Source of the DNA: Haemophilus parainfluenzae
GTDB taxonomy: Bacteria > Pseudomonadota > Gammaproteobacteria > Enterobacterales > Pasteurellaceae
DNA: 64,000 nucleotides
Direction: 5' to 3'
NCBI RefSeq assembly: GCF_014931395.1
Contig: NZ_CP063120.1
Coordinates: forward strand, 913,501 to 977,500
This document shows, piece by piece, positions 17,478 to 26,823 of the stretch. The number at the start of each line of letters is the position of its first letter. Position 1 is the first letter of the stretch. The position numbers were made by a program, and so were the translations under genes. The notes below the pieces were generated by a model that worked only from the letters and a program-made list of their open reading frames with translations, was not told where the DNA came from and did not search any database.

Positions 17478-19733
17478 ATGTATAAAACCAATCATTTAAA
17501 AACAACATCATTCTTCGCATTAAGCACGTTAACCATCGCGCTTTTTTCAAGCTATTCTTATGGTGAAGAGAAACTTGAGGAAATTAAAGTTACAGCGGAA
17601 AACCAGGTAAAACAATCACTTGGCTCTTCTCTTGTGACGGCAAAAGATTTAGAGAAACGTCCTGCGACAAATGATATTTCTGAAGTATTACGTACTATGC
17701 CCGGTGTGAATTTAACGGGTAACTCATCCACAGGACAACGTGGTAATAAACGTCAAATTGATATTCGTGGCATGGGACCAGAAAATACATTGATTTTAGT
17801 GGACGGAAAACCTGTCACCTCTCGTAATGCAGAACGTTATGGTGTGCGTGGTGAACGTAATTCCCGTGGCGACAGCAACTGGGTGCCGGTTGAAGCCATT
17901 GAAAAAATTGAAGTATTACGTGGCCCTTCAGCAGCACGCTATGGCTCAGGTGCAATGGGTGGGGTGGTTAATATTATCACTAAACCTGTTACCAATGATT
18001 TACACGGTAGCTTAAGCTATTACACCAACCAGCCAGAAGACAGCGATGAAGGCGCAACGAATCGTGTTGGTTTTAATCTAAGCGGTGCATTAATTAAAGA
18101 TGTATTGCAATTCCGTTTATATGGTAACTGGAACAAAACACAAGCAGATGAAGTCGGCATTAATGGCGATCCTGCGATTGCTGGACGTGAGGGTGTTCGT
18201 AACAAAGATATTAATGGCCGTTTAGTGTGGAATATCAATGAAAAAAATAAATTAACCTTGGATTCCGGTTTTAGCCGTCAAGGTAATATTTATAACGGTG
18301 ATACACAAAATAGCTCAGCAGGGCTTTATAATAATAAAAACTATCCTGAAACCAAAACTTTGGCAGGAAGCAAAGCTGAAACTGCTCGTTTATATCGTCA
18401 GAACTATGCTTTAACCTATGAAGGTAAATTTGATCATTTCGACAATAAAACTTATATTACTTTTGATAAAACTAAAAACAGCCGTTTACCAGAATATTTA
18501 GCGGGTGGTCCAGAAGGTAGTTATTCTAGCACGTCAGCTTTTAGCGATTCTATTCTTAAAAATACGCGTTTTAGTTCAGAATTCTATATCCCATTTACCT
18601 TGGGTGTAGATCATATGCTGACAGTTGGTTTTGAAGGTGCACATAGCAGTTTAGATGATGACGCTTCTATGACACAGTTACTTGGTGGACGACGAGACAA
18701 GAATACAGGGAAGGTGCTTTATGATTTGAAAGAACGCCTACCAACCGGCATCTCAAATGTACGAGGTGGTCATAGCAGTCAAACTGAATGGGCAGTATTT
18801 GTTGAAGATAATATTTCAGCAACTCAATCTACCATCCTAACGCCATCTTTGCGTTATGATTACAACACCTATTCAGGTTCTAATGTAAGTGGTGGATTAA
18901 ACTTCTTACAAAGCCTCAACGATGATTGGAGAATTAAAGGTGGGATTGCAAGAGCTTATAAAGCACCTAACCTTTATCAAACTAACCCAAATTACTTGCT
19001 ATTTACCTTAGGTCAAGGTTGCCCAACGAATGTACCAAATAATAAAACTTGTTATTTCCAAGGTAATAGCGACATTAAACCAGAAACCAGCTGGAATAAA
19101 GAAATCGGAATTGAATATGATAAAGACGGACTTCTTGCCTCTGTGGCTTACTTCCGTAATGACTATCGTAACAAAATCGTGTCTGATGGTGAATTTATTG
19201 GTTTAACTAACTTAGGTAACTATGTGTATAAATGGGGTAACGCAAACCGCGCAGTAATTGAAGGTTTTGAAGGTAATCTGACATTACCATTGATCCAAGA
19301 TAAATTAAATTGGGTAAATAACTTCACTTATATGCACAAAACCAAAAATAAAGATACCGGTAACCCGCTTTCTATCGTACCAAAATATACTTTGAATTCA
19401 AGTTTAAGTTATCAAATCACTGATAGTTTGGATGCGATGTTGACTTATACGCAATACGGTAAACAAAAATCCCGTAAAAATCCGGAAAACCGTATGGAAA
19501 ATGGTAACGACAAGTACGTTAATCAGCTTGCTGGCTCAGAAGATATTGGTAGCTATGCAGTTTGGGGATTAAGCGCGGGTTACAATTGGAAAGACACAAT
19601 CAGCATTCGTGTCGGCGTAAGTAATTTATTTGATAAACGCATTTATCGTTCATCAAGCAGTACAAATTACAATGCCCATACTTATAACGAACCTGGTCGT
19701 GCTTATTACGCAACGGTAAAATATACTTTCTAA
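17478..19733 (+). CDS. FepA-like TonB-dependent siderophore receptor
   Basis: A 751-residue outer-membrane receptor: Sec signal peptide (about residues 1-29), TonB box (EEIKVTA, about 33-39), plug domain and a 22-strand barrel ending in aromatic Phe (ATVKYTF). The plug closely resembles the enterobactin-type receptors FepA/IroN/PfeA: RTMPGVNLTGNSS-(X)-GQRGNKRQIDIRGMGPENTL, then ILVDGKPV and VLRGPSAARYGSGAMGGVVNIITKP. ATG 17478 has GGGGAG seven bases upstream; the ATG at 17460 lacks a good site. No siderophore biosynthesis genes are nearby, suggesting use of siderophores made by other organisms. Confidence 0.9.
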   Translation: MYKTNHLKTTSFFALSTLTIALFSSYSYGEEKLEEIKVTAENQVKQSLGSSLVTAKDLEKRPATNDISEVLRTMPGVNLTGNSSTGQRGNKRQIDIRGMGPENTLILVDGKPVTSRNAERYGVRGERNSRGDSNWVPVEAIEKIEVLRGPSAARYGSGAMGGVVNIITKPVTNDLHGSLSYYTNQPEDSDEGATNRVGFNLSGALIKDVLQFRLYGNWNKTQADEVGINGDPAIAGREGVRNKDINGRLVWNINEKNKLTLDSGFSRQGNIYNGDTQNSSAGLYNNKNYPETKTLAGSKAETARLYRQNYALTYEGKFDHFDNKTYITFDKTKNSRLPEYLAGGPEGSYSSTSAFSDSILKNTRFSSEFYIPFTLGVDHMLTVGFEGAHSSLDDDASMTQLLGGRRDKNTGKVLYDLKERLPTGISNVRGGHSSQTEWAVFVEDNISATQSTILTPSLRYDYNTYSGSNVSGGLNFLQSLNDDWRIKGGIARAYKAPNLYQTNPNYLLFTLGQGCPTNVPNNKTCYFQGNSDIKPETSWNKEIGIEYDKDGLLASVAYFRNDYRNKIVSDGEFIGLTNLGNYVYKWGNANRAVIEGFEGNLTLPLIQDKLNWVNNFTYMHKTKNKDTGNPLSIVPKYTLNSSLSYQITDSLDAMLTYTQYGKQKSRKNPENRMENGNDKYVNQLAGSEDIGSYAVWGLSAGYNWKDTISIRVGVSNLFDKRIYRSSSSTNYNAHTYNEPGRAYYATVKYTF

Positions 19734-19750
19734 GTAAGAATAGATGATTC

Positions 19751-19777
19751 AAGCCCTGTTTATACAGGGCTTTTTTA
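19751..19777 (+). terminator. Terminator after the FepA-like receptor
   Basis: AGCCCTGT-TTAT-ACAGGGCT followed by six T bases. Confidence 0.92.
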
Positions 19778-19817
19778 TGTATGCAGTCAGCTTAGACAAC
19801 AAACACACAAAGAAATC

Positions 19818-19845
19818 TTGACTCAATCTATAAAAAATAGATAAT
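19818..19845 (+). promoter_or_regulatory. Promoter of the heme-type TonB receptor
   Basis: TTGACT, a 16-bp spacer, then GATAAT. The -10 element lies inside the Fur box, so Fur-Fe(II) would block RNA polymerase binding. Confidence 0.7.
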
Positions 19846-19861
19846 AATTATTATCGTTATC
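19840..19861. promoter_or_regulatory. Fur box
   Basis: GATAATAATTATTATC is a perfect 16-base palindrome, extended by GTTATC to three Fur-type hexamers. It overlaps the -10 of the receptor promoter, so iron repression is expected. Confidence 0.85.
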
Positions 19862-19886
19862 ATTTTAATTTTTTGAGGGTGTACTT

Positions 19887-21845
19887 ATGAAGAGAGCAAA
19901 TTTTGCCTTATTGCCACTTGCTGTGTTTATTGCAGCGAATGTTCAAGCTGAAGAACAATTAGATGTGATTAATGTTGTGTCTGAGAATAGCGGGGCAAAA
20001 AGTAAAACCAATGTGATTACGACAAAAACAATGGAGCGTAGCACTGAGACTGAATTAAAAGGTTTATTAAAAGATGAGCCAGCAATTAATTTTGGTGGTG
20101 GTCGTGGTACATCACAATGGTTTACGATCCGAGGTATGGGACAAGATCAAGTTGATGTGAAAATTGATGGTGCTTATACCGATGCACAATTATTCCATCA
20201 CCAAGGTCGTTTCATGTTTGATCCGTCTTTATTGAAACGTGTTGATGTGCAAAAAGGAACAGGTTCAGCAAGTGCAGGGATCGGGGCAACAAGTGGTGCG
20301 ATTGTTGCCGAAACAGTGAGCGCAAAAGATTTGCTCAAAGAAGGGCAAGATATTGGCTTCAAAGTTCACGCAGGTGTAAGTTCAAATAGTGGTTGGTCTA
20401 AAGGTGCGACCGTTTATTCTAAAGCAGGCCCATTAGATGCATTAATTTCTGCTAATTTTGTGACTGAACGTGATTATAAAGACGGTAATGGATATAAAGT
20501 CAAAAATAGTGCATTAGGACAGCGTGGTTTATTGGCTAAGCTTGGTTTTGATTTGAATGAAAATCACCGAATTGAAGTCAGTCATCGTCAAGAACGTCAT
20601 TATGGTGTCCGTGCCCTTCGTGAAGAATTTGATTTTGCACAAGACAATAATGAGGCGAATAATGCTCCTCGCTATCGTATCACACAAAATGATACGACAA
20701 GCGTAGAATGGAATGGTAAGGACATGGGCTTTGTGACGCACGCTAAAGCTAATGTATATCATTCTGTGATTAATCGTAAAGAGCCTAGTGAGAATTCGAA
20801 AACGCGCTTAATTGCGAATGGGGCAAATTTAAATTTAGAAAGCGCAGTGGGTCAGTCTCATCTTATTAAATACGGTGTTAATTATCGTGATCAAGAGGGT
20901 AAACCTAATTCGCTAACCGTACAAAACGGTGTTCAAATGAAAAATCAAAAGAAACGTGATGTAGGTGTTTATGCTGAAGGTATTTGGGGCTTAGGTGCTT
21001 TTACCTTAACAACTGGATTACGTTATGATCACTTTGATTTCCGAGCAATGAATGGCAAAAAATCGCATAAGGGAAGTGTAAACCCAAGCGTTGGTTTAAT
21101 TTATGAAGTGAATAATGATCTAAGCTTTAATGCGAGCTTAAACTATGCAACACGTAGTCCTCGTTTCCATGAAGTGATGTTATCTTCAGGTGAAACTCGA
21201 GGTCGATCAGCTGTTTACTCAATTGCGTCAAATATTAAACCGGAGAAATCACGTAATGCAGAAGTGGGTTTCAATTACAAACTCGCCGATAATTTCTCCT
21301 TGAATGGAAGCTATTTCTGGCAAACTGTAAAAGATACACACGCATTTACACAAGTAAGCTCAGGTTTTTATGAAATCCAAAATGCCGGTAAGCTAAGAAA
21401 TCACGGGTATGAAGTCGGTGCAGCTTATAAATATGAAGGTTTAACATTACGTGCAGGCGTGGCTTATAGTAAACCTGAGTTAGATGGCAGAACAGTAGAT
21501 AGTACTGTGACAGCTATTCCGATTGGACGTACTTGGACTACAGGTGTGTCTTATCGCTTTACTCAACCTGATATTGAAATTGGCTGGAAAGGTCGCTTTG
21601 TACAACATACCAGTTATGACGCAACAACAAATAACCGTGGCGGTGGTGCAACAACCACTAAACGTCCAGGCTATGGGGTAAGTGATTTCTATATTACATG
21701 GAAACCAGCTGAAAATATCAATGTGAACCTTGCGCTAGATAATGCGTTTAACAAATATTATCGAAGCCACAGCCAACGTGCAGGTGTATCAACATTACCT
21801 GAACCAGGTCGAGACATTCGTTTAAATGTTAATTATACCTTTTAA
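19887..21845 (+). CDS. TonB-dependent receptor, heme/hemoglobin type
   Basis: A 652-residue outer-membrane receptor. It has a Sec signal peptide (about residues 1-21, ending VQA), a TonB box (LDVINVVSE), a plug domain (FTIRGMGQDQVDVKIDGAY, VDVQKGTGSASAGIG) and a barrel ending in Phe (LNVNYTF). Length and plug motifs (IDGAYTDAQLFHHQGR) fit the heme/hemin receptor branch rather than the siderophore branch, but the exact ligand is not certain. A strong Fur box overlaps the promoter. Haemophilus species need external heme or iron sources, which fits the context. Confidence 0.82.
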   Translation: MKRANFALLPLAVFIAANVQAEEQLDVINVVSENSGAKSKTNVITTKTMERSTETELKGLLKDEPAINFGGGRGTSQWFTIRGMGQDQVDVKIDGAYTDAQLFHHQGRFMFDPSLLKRVDVQKGTGSASAGIGATSGAIVAETVSAKDLLKEGQDIGFKVHAGVSSNSGWSKGATVYSKAGPLDALISANFVTERDYKDGNGYKVKNSALGQRGLLAKLGFDLNENHRIEVSHRQERHYGVRALREEFDFAQDNNEANNAPRYRITQNDTTSVEWNGKDMGFVTHAKANVYHSVINRKEPSENSKTRLIANGANLNLESAVGQSHLIKYGVNYRDQEGKPNSLTVQNGVQMKNQKKRDVGVYAEGIWGLGAFTLTTGLRYDHFDFRAMNGKKSHKGSVNPSVGLIYEVNNDLSFNASLNYATRSPRFHEVMLSSGETRGRSAVYSIASNIKPEKSRNAEVGFNYKLADNFSLNGSYFWQTVKDTHAFTQVSSGFYEIQNAGKLRNHGYEVGAAYKYEGLTLRAGVAYSKPELDGRTVDSTVTAIPIGRTWTTGVSYRFTQPDIEIGWKGRFVQHTSYDATTNNRGGGATTTKRPGYGVSDFYITWKPAENINVNLALDNAFNKYYRSHSQRAGVSTLPEPGRDIRLNVNYTF

Positions 21846-21874
21846 ATAAATCTCTAATTGCTTAACAGGGAATT

Positions 21875-21907
21875 AAAAGTGCGGTCAATTTTGACCGCAC
21901 TTTTTTA
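21875..21907. terminator. Inverted uptake-sequence terminator
   Basis: AAAAGTGCGGTCAA and TTGACCGCACTTTT pair over 14 bp with a tiny loop and extra T bases. It follows the TonB receptor and lies about 80 bp beyond the convergent rpmE stop. Confidence 0.9.
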
Positions 21908-21984
21908 TTGATTGAATTTGGAAAATAGTGAATTTCAGATAATAAAAAACCCTGCATAGGCAGGGTTCTTCACACAGATTCAAA

Positions 21985-22197
21985 TTATTTTGTACCTGGG
22001 ATTTTGAAACGGCTGTTAAAGCGTTCAACACGACCACCAGTATCAACAACACGTTGTTTACCAGTGTAGAATGGGTGGCAGCTACCGCACACATCAAGGT
22101 TGATGTCTTTGCCTAAAGTTGAACGAGTTTTGATCACGTTACCGCAAGAACAAGTTGCAGTGATCTCTTTATATTCTGGATGAATACCTTGTTTCAT
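21985..22197 (-). CDS. rpmE: 50S ribosomal protein L31, zinc-binding type
   Basis: A 70-residue ribosomal protein. CSCGN and [11 protein letters not shown] supply the cysteines of the zinc-containing (C+) L31 form, which bridges the 50S and 30S subunits. [11 protein letters not shown] is the standard start; ATG 22197 is preceded by GAGG on its strand. A good promoter lies about 100 bp upstream (22295-22322). The paralogous zinc-free form is not in this window. Confidence 0.95.
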   Translation of the reverse strand: MKQGIHPEYKEITATCSCGNVIKTRSTLGKDINLDVCGSCHPFYTGKQRVVDTGGRVERFNSRFKIPGTK

Positions 22198-22294
22198 AGA
22201 AAACCTCAAATTGAAGCCACGCCGCTATAAATGCTTTCCACTTACACCGCGTGAGTTAATAATCGCCGACAATCCGGCACCAAATAGACTGCGA

Positions 22295-22322
22295 ATTATA
22301 CTGAAAAAATCAAATTGATCAA
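22295..22322 (-). promoter_or_regulatory. Promoter of rpmE
   Basis: On the minus strand TTGATC (22322-22317), 16-bp spacer, TATAAT (22300-22295). Confidence 0.7.
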
Positions 22323-22390
22323 GAGGTGTGCTTTAGTGATAGAATCATCGCAAAATTTTTGTTTATTTTTGACCGCACTTTAGGAAAGTT

Positions 22391-23509
22391 ATGTTAGCCC
22401 AATCCTCTGTTGATACCCCTTTTGCCCATTCTGTTTTACAATGGTATGAAAAGTTTGGGCGTAAAAATTTGCCTTGGCAACAAAATAAAACCCTTTATGG
22501 TGTTTGGCTTTCCGAAGTGATGTTGCAACAAACTCAAGTTTCTACTGTTATTCCTTATTTTGAACGCTTTATCAAAACCTTTCCTAATGTGACCGCACTT
22601 GCTAATGCGTCGCAAGATGAAGTATTGCATTTGTGGACGGGGCTAGGTTATTACGCCCGTGCGAGAAATTTGCATAAAGCCGCTCAAACCATCAGAGATG
22701 AATATCAAGGTGAATTTCCAACGCAATTTGAACAGGTTTGGGCATTAACAGGCGTAGGGCGATCAACGGCAGGTGCAATTTTATCTTCCGTACAAAATCA
22801 ACCTTATCCGATTTTAGACGGCAATGTAAAACGCGTCCTTTCTCGTTATTTTGCTGTTGAAGGTTGGCCTGGAGAGAAGAAAGTCGAAAATCAATTATGG
22901 CAGTTGAGTGAGCAGGTTACACCAACAACGAGAGTGGCGGAATTTAATCAAGCGATGATGGATATCGGTTCGGCGATTTGTACCCGAACAAAACCTAAAT
23001 GTGATCTTTGTCCTCTAAGTAACGATTGTTTAGCCAATAAACTCGAAAAGTGGACAGAGTTTCCAGGAAAGAAACCCAAAAAATCATTGCCAGAAAAGCA
23101 GAGCTATTTTTTGATTTTATCTTATCAAGGAAAAGTCGGGTTGGAACAGCGTGAAAGCAAAGGCTTATGGGGCGGATTGTATTGTTTTCCTCAGTTTGAC
23201 GATAAACAAACATTATTGAATTATCTGAAAGAACAAGGGATTACCGAGTATCAAGAATGGGTAACTTTCCGTCATACGTTTAGCCATTTTCACTTAGACA
23301 TTCATCCGATTTATGTCGAAATCGATCGAAAATCGGAAGAGGGCGATCGTTCAGATTGGAAAAAATTATCAGAAAAAGGAAAAGAATCTCGATCTGGTCT
23401 ATTAAGTGCGGTCAAATATTGGTATGATCCAACGTCACCTGAACAGATCGGGTTAGCTCAGCCTGTGAAAAATTTATTAACGCAATTTGTAAGGAATTAT
23501 TATGGCTAG
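22391..23509 (+). CDS. mutY: A/G-specific adenine glycosylase MutY
   Basis: A 372-residue base-excision repair enzyme that removes adenine opposite 8-oxoguanine. Order of domains: catalytic helix-hairpin-helix region with [24 protein letters not shown] and [12 protein letters not shown], catalytic Asp in the NQAMMDIGS segment, the 4Fe-4S cluster [17 protein letters not shown], then a C-terminal NUDIX-like domain that recognises 8-oxoG. The gene ends inside yggX (8-bp overlap), and mutY-yggX-mltC is a conserved oxidative-damage and cell-wall operon. Confidence 0.96.
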   Translation: MLAQSSVDTPFAHSVLQWYEKFGRKNLPWQQNKTLYGVWLSEVMLQQTQVSTVIPYFERFIKTFPNVTALANASQDEVLHLWTGLGYYARARNLHKAAQTIRDEYQGEFPTQFEQVWALTGVGRSTAGAILSSVQNQPYPILDGNVKRVLSRYFAVEGWPGEKKVENQLWQLSEQVTPTTRVAEFNQAMMDIGSAICTRTKPKCDLCPLSNDCLANKLEKWTEFPGKKPKKSLPEKQSYFLILSYQGKVGLEQRESKGLWGGLYCFPQFDDKQTLLNYLKEQGITEYQEWVTFRHTFSHFHLDIHPIYVEIDRKSEEGDRSDWKKLSEKGKESRSGLLSAVKYWYDPTSPEQIGLAQPVKNLLTQFVRNYYG

Positions 23510-23774
23510 AACCGTTTTTTGCGAATATTTGAAACAAGATGCGGAAGGGTTGGATTTTCAACTGTATCCCGGTGAATTAGGTAAACGTATTTTTAATTCT
23601 ATTAGTAAACAAGCATGGGGCGAATGGATCAAAAAGCAAACCATGTTAGTGAACGAGAAAAAACTCAATATGATGAATGCCGAACATCGTAAATTATTAG
23701 AAGAAGAAATGGTGAATTTCTTATTTGAAGGCAAAGATGTGCATATTGAAGGTTACGTTCCCCCATCTAAATAA
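23502..23774 (+). CDS. yggX: Probable Fe(2+)-trafficking protein YggX
   Basis: A 90-residue protein. [29 protein letters not shown], including the conserved Cys7, is the family signature. It protects iron-sulfur clusters from oxidative damage. The start overlaps the mutY 3' end by 8 bp and has AAGGA upstream within mutY, implying coupled translation with an enzyme that carries a 4Fe-4S cluster. Confidence 0.95.
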   Translation: MARTVFCEYLKQDAEGLDFQLYPGELGKRIFNSISKQAWGEWIKKQTMLVNEKKLNMMNAEHRKLLEEEMVNFLFEGKDVHIEGYVPPSK

Positions 23775-23783
23775 CAAAAGATT

Positions 23784-24863
23784 ATGAAAAAGTATTTATT
23801 ATTGGCGCTACTTCCGCTTTTGTATGCTTGTAGCGATTCGCCAACCCATCGACGTGGCATTAATTACGACGAAGTGTTTTCAAAAGACACGCAAGGTTTA
23901 GATATTTTAACTGGTCAATTCTCCCATAATATCGATCGTATTTGGGGGGTGAATGAGCTTTTAGTTGCGAGTCGTAAAGACTACGTGAAATACACGGACT
24001 CTTTCTATACGCGTAGCCACGTAAGCTTTGACGAAGGTACAATTATTGTTGAAACTCAACAAGATCTTAATCGCTTACACAATGCGATTGTCCATACTTT
24101 ATTGATGGGTTCCGATGCGAAAGGGATCGACTTATTTGCTTCTGGCGATGTGCCGATTAGTACACGTCCTTTCTTATTAGGTCAGGTTGTGGATAACAAT
24201 GGTCAGCAAATTGCTAACCAAGTGATTGCAAGTAACTTTGCGACTTATTTAATCCAAAATAAATTACAAACTCGTCGCTTACAAAATGGTAACACTGTGC
24301 AATTTGTGGTGATCTCAATGATTGCAAACCACGTTGAAGTGCGTGCACAAAAATATATTCCATTAGTCCGTAAAGCTGCAGAACGCTATGGCATTGATGA
24401 AAGCTTGATTTTAGGTATTATGCAAACAGAATCCAGCTTCAACCCGTATGCGATCAGTTATGCGAATGCAATCGGCTTAATGCAAGTGGTACCAAGCACT
24501 GCAGGTCGCGATGTGTTTGCGATGAAAGGTAAAGGTGGACAACCATCTGCACGTTACCTTTATGATCCAGCAAATAACATTGATGCGGGTGTCTCTTACT
24601 TATGGATTCTGCAAAATCAATATTTAGATGGTATTACAAACCCTACCTCTAAACGTTTTGCAATGATTTCTGCCTACAACAGTGGTGCAGGTGCAGTATT
24701 ACGCGTATTCGATGAGGATAAAGATGAGGCGATCTATAAGATCAACCAGATGTATCCGGAACAAGTATATCGTATCTTAACGACTGCACACCCATCCTCA
24801 CAAGCAAGAAACTACTTGTTGAAAGTGGATGCGGCGCAGAAGAAATTCCGCGTAAGACGATAA
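23784..24863 (+). CDS. mltC: Membrane-bound lytic murein transglycosylase C
   Basis: A 359-residue outer-membrane lipoprotein that cleaves peptidoglycan glycan strands, forming 1,6-anhydro-muramic ends. Lipobox LLYAC with Cys16 gives the lipidation site. The SLT catalytic domain is C-terminal, with the catalytic Glu in [14 protein letters not shown] and the family motifs [16 protein letters not shown] and [13 protein letters not shown]. It starts nine bases after yggX and ends the mutY operon. Confidence 0.95.
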   Translation: MKKYLLLALLPLLYACSDSPTHRRGINYDEVFSKDTQGLDILTGQFSHNIDRIWGVNELLVASRKDYVKYTDSFYTRSHVSFDEGTIIVETQQDLNRLHNAIVHTLLMGSDAKGIDLFASGDVPISTRPFLLGQVVDNNGQQIANQVIASNFATYLIQNKLQTRRLQNGNTVQFVVISMIANHVEVRAQKYIPLVRKAAERYGIDESLILGIMQTESSFNPYAISYANAIGLMQVVPSTAGRDVFAMKGKGGQPSARYLYDPANNIDAGVSYLWILQNQYLDGITNPTSKRFAMISAYNSGAGAVLRVFDEDKDEAIYKINQMYPEQVYRILTTAHPSSQARNYLLKVDAAQKKFRVRR

Positions 24864-24880
24864 TTTCTACGATGAAATAC

Positions 24881-24913
24881 AATGCCCGAAAGAATTTTCG
24901 GGCATTATTTTTT
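24881..24913 (+). terminator. Terminator after mltC
   Basis: AATGCCCGAAA-GAAT-TTTCGGGCATT stem followed by ATTTTTTT. Confidence 0.9.
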
Positions 24914-25026
24914 GAGAAAGTGCGGTTATTTTTGATTGAGTTTTACAAAATACGTTCTTTTTATAGTCGTTTTGGTTATTAACCACTCAAACACACCAAC
25001 TTTTTTACTTTTTTTGAATTTAATTG

Positions 25027-25055
25027 TTGACCGATACCCGAAAAAATAGTTTAAT
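25027..25055 (+). promoter_or_regulatory. Promoter of the tRNA-Phe/tRNA-Asn unit
   Basis: TTGACC, 17-bp spacer, TTTAAT, followed by a C/G-containing discriminator (ACGCTCCG), as in stable-RNA promoters. Confidence 0.8.
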
Positions 25056-25091
25056 ACGCTCCGTTGTCAGGCAGTAGCCAATAACGATAAC

Positions 25092-25167
25092 GCCTCGATA
25101 GCTCAGTCGGTAGAGCAGGGGATTGAAAATCCCCGTGTCGGTGGTTCGATTCCGCCTCGAGGCACCA
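25092..25167 (+). tRNA. tRNA-Phe (GAA)
   Basis: A 76-nt tRNA with an encoded CCA end. The acceptor stem is GCCTCGA/TCGAGGC, the D loop has AGCTCAGTCGGTAGAGC, the anticodon loop is TTGAAAA with anticodon GAA, and the T arm has GGTTCGATTCC. The core is nearly identical to E. coli tRNA-Phe. Confidence 0.98.
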
Positions 25168-25169
25168 TT

Positions 25170-25245
25170 TCCTCCTTAGTTCAGTCGGTAGAACGGTGGA
25201 CTGTTAATCCATATGTCGCAGGTTCGAGTCCCGCAGGAGGAGCCA
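25170..25245 (+). tRNA. tRNA-Asn (GTT)
   Basis: A 76-nt tRNA with an encoded CCA end, two bases after tRNA-Phe, so the two are processed from one transcript. The acceptor stem is TCCTCCT/AGGAGGA, the anticodon in GACTGTTAATCC is GTT, and the T loop is GGTTCGAGTCC. Confidence 0.98.
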
Positions 25246-25254
25246 AATTCTAAG

Positions 25255-25285
25255 AAGCCGCTAAAGTAATTTAGCGGCTTTTTTC
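25255..25285 (+). terminator. Terminator after the tRNA pair
   Basis: AAGCCGCTAAA and TTTAGCGGCTT pair over 11 bp and are followed by TTTT. Confidence 0.93.
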
Positions 25286-25408
25286 TTTCTAGTTTCAATA
25301 TTTCCTAATCTTCATATAGACAATTCCAATCACATCAATTTATAGCTTTCTCGTTCAGTTTTAGGCAAAATAGAGCAAAATTCCAATGAGTAAAAAAGGA
25401 TAATGAAA

Positions 25409-26779
25409 ATGACTAAACATTATGATTATATTGCGATCGGTGGCGGTTCCGGCGGGATTGCCTCAATTAACCGTGCGGCAAGCTATGGCAAAAAATGTGC
25501 AATTATTGAAGCAAAACATCTCGGTGGTACTTGCGTAAACGTAGGTTGTGTACCGAAAAAAGTGATGTTCTATGGCGCACAAGTGGCAGAAGCCATTAAT
25601 AACTATGCACCTGCTTATGGTTTTGATGTAGAAGTGAAAAAGTTTGATTACGCGAAATTAGTCGAGAGCCGTCAAGCTTACATCGGTCGTATTCATACGT
25701 CTTACAATAATGTGTTAGCGAAAAATAACGTGGATGTTCTAAATGGTTTTGCACGTTTTAAAGATGCGAAAACGATTGAAGTGAGCTATGCAGATGGTTC
25801 AACAGAATTAGTAACCGCCGATCATATCTTAATTGCTACAGGTGGTCGCCCAAGTATTCCTGCTGTAAAAGGTGCAGAATACGGAATTGATTCAAATGGT
25901 GTATTTGCTTTAAATGAATTACCAAAACGTGTTGCAGTGGTAGGCGCGGGTTATATTGCGGTTGAATTAGCAGGCGTTTTAAATAGCTTAGGTAGCGAAA
26001 CCCATTTATTTGTGCGTCAACATGCCCCATTGCGTAATCAAGATCCATTGATTGTCGAAACTTTACTTGAAGTGTTAGCACAAGATGGTATCCAATTACA
26101 TACCAAAGCGTTGCCAGAAGAAGTGGTGAAAAATGCGGATGGTTCGCTTACCTTGAAATTACAAGATGGCCGAGAAACTACAGTGGATACGTTAATTTGG
26201 GCGATTGGTCGTGAACCTGCTACTGATGTGATTAATCTTGAAGTAACTGGCGTGAAAACGAATTCACGCGGACAAATTATTGTTGATAAATACCAAAATA
26301 CAAACGTACCTGGCATTTATGCAGTGGGTGATATTATCGAAGGTGGTATTGAATTAACACCAGTTGCTGTGGCTGCAGGTCGTCGTTTGTCTGAGCGTTT
26401 ATTCAATAACAAACCGAATGAACATTTGGATTACAATCTCGTGCCAACCGTCGTATTCAGCCACCCGCCAATTGGTACGGTGGGTTTAACTGAACCGCAA
26501 GCGATTGAGCAATATGGCGAAGAAAATGTGAAAGTGTATAAATCCTCTTTCACAGCAATGTACACCGCGGTCACTGAACATCGTCAACCTTGCCGAATGA
26601 AATTAGTGTGTGTCGGCAAAGAAGAAAAAATCGTAGGCTTACACGGTATTGGTTTTGGAGTGGATGAAATGATTCAAGGTTTTGCTGTGGCAATCAAAAT
26701 GGGGGCAACTAAAGCAGACTTTGATAATACAGTGGCGATTCACCCAACCGGTTCAGAAGAATTTGTCACAATGCGTTAA
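25409..26779 (+). CDS. gor: Glutathione-disulfide reductase
   Basis: A 456-residue FAD flavoprotein that reduces oxidised glutathione with NADPH. The FAD site is [17 protein letters not shown], the redox-active disulfide is [13 protein letters not shown], the NADPH-binding fold is [15 protein letters not shown], and the C-terminal catalytic pair is in HPTGSEE. ATG 25409 is preferred to ATG 25403 because AAAGGA then sits nine bases upstream and the start reads MTKHYDY, as in E. coli. Haemophilus imports glutathione, which this enzyme keeps reduced. Confidence 0.95.
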   Translation: MTKHYDYIAIGGGSGGIASINRAASYGKKCAIIEAKHLGGTCVNVGCVPKKVMFYGAQVAEAINNYAPAYGFDVEVKKFDYAKLVESRQAYIGRIHTSYNNVLAKNNVDVLNGFARFKDAKTIEVSYADGSTELVTADHILIATGGRPSIPAVKGAEYGIDSNGVFALNELPKRVAVVGAGYIAVELAGVLNSLGSETHLFVRQHAPLRNQDPLIVETLLEVLAQDGIQLHTKALPEEVVKNADGSLTLKLQDGRETTVDTLIWAIGREPATDVINLEVTGVKTNSRGQIIVDKYQNTNVPGIYAVGDIIEGGIELTPVAVAAGRRLSERLFNNKPNEHLDYNLVPTVVFSHPPIGTVGLTEPQAIEQYGEENVKVYKSSFTAMYTAVTEHRQPCRMKLVCVGKEEKIVGLHGIGFGVDEMIQGFAVAIKMGATKADFDNTVAIHPTGSEEFVTMR

Positions 26780-26791
26780 TTGCAGATAAAG

Positions 26792-26820
26792 AAAGTGCGG
26801 TTAAATTTAACCGCACTTTT
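26792..26820. terminator. Inverted uptake-sequence terminator between gor and ndh
   Basis: AAAGTGCGGTTAA and TTAACCGCACTTT, a 13-bp stem between convergent genes. Its right arm ends just before the ndh stop codon. Confidence 0.9.
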
Positions 26821-26823
26821 GCA

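Noticed and set aside
25092..25285. tRNA-Phe/tRNA-Asn pair as an integration site for a mobile element
   Set aside because: No integrase, no direct repeat of the tRNA 3' end, and no phage-like genes on either side; gor follows after a plain terminator.
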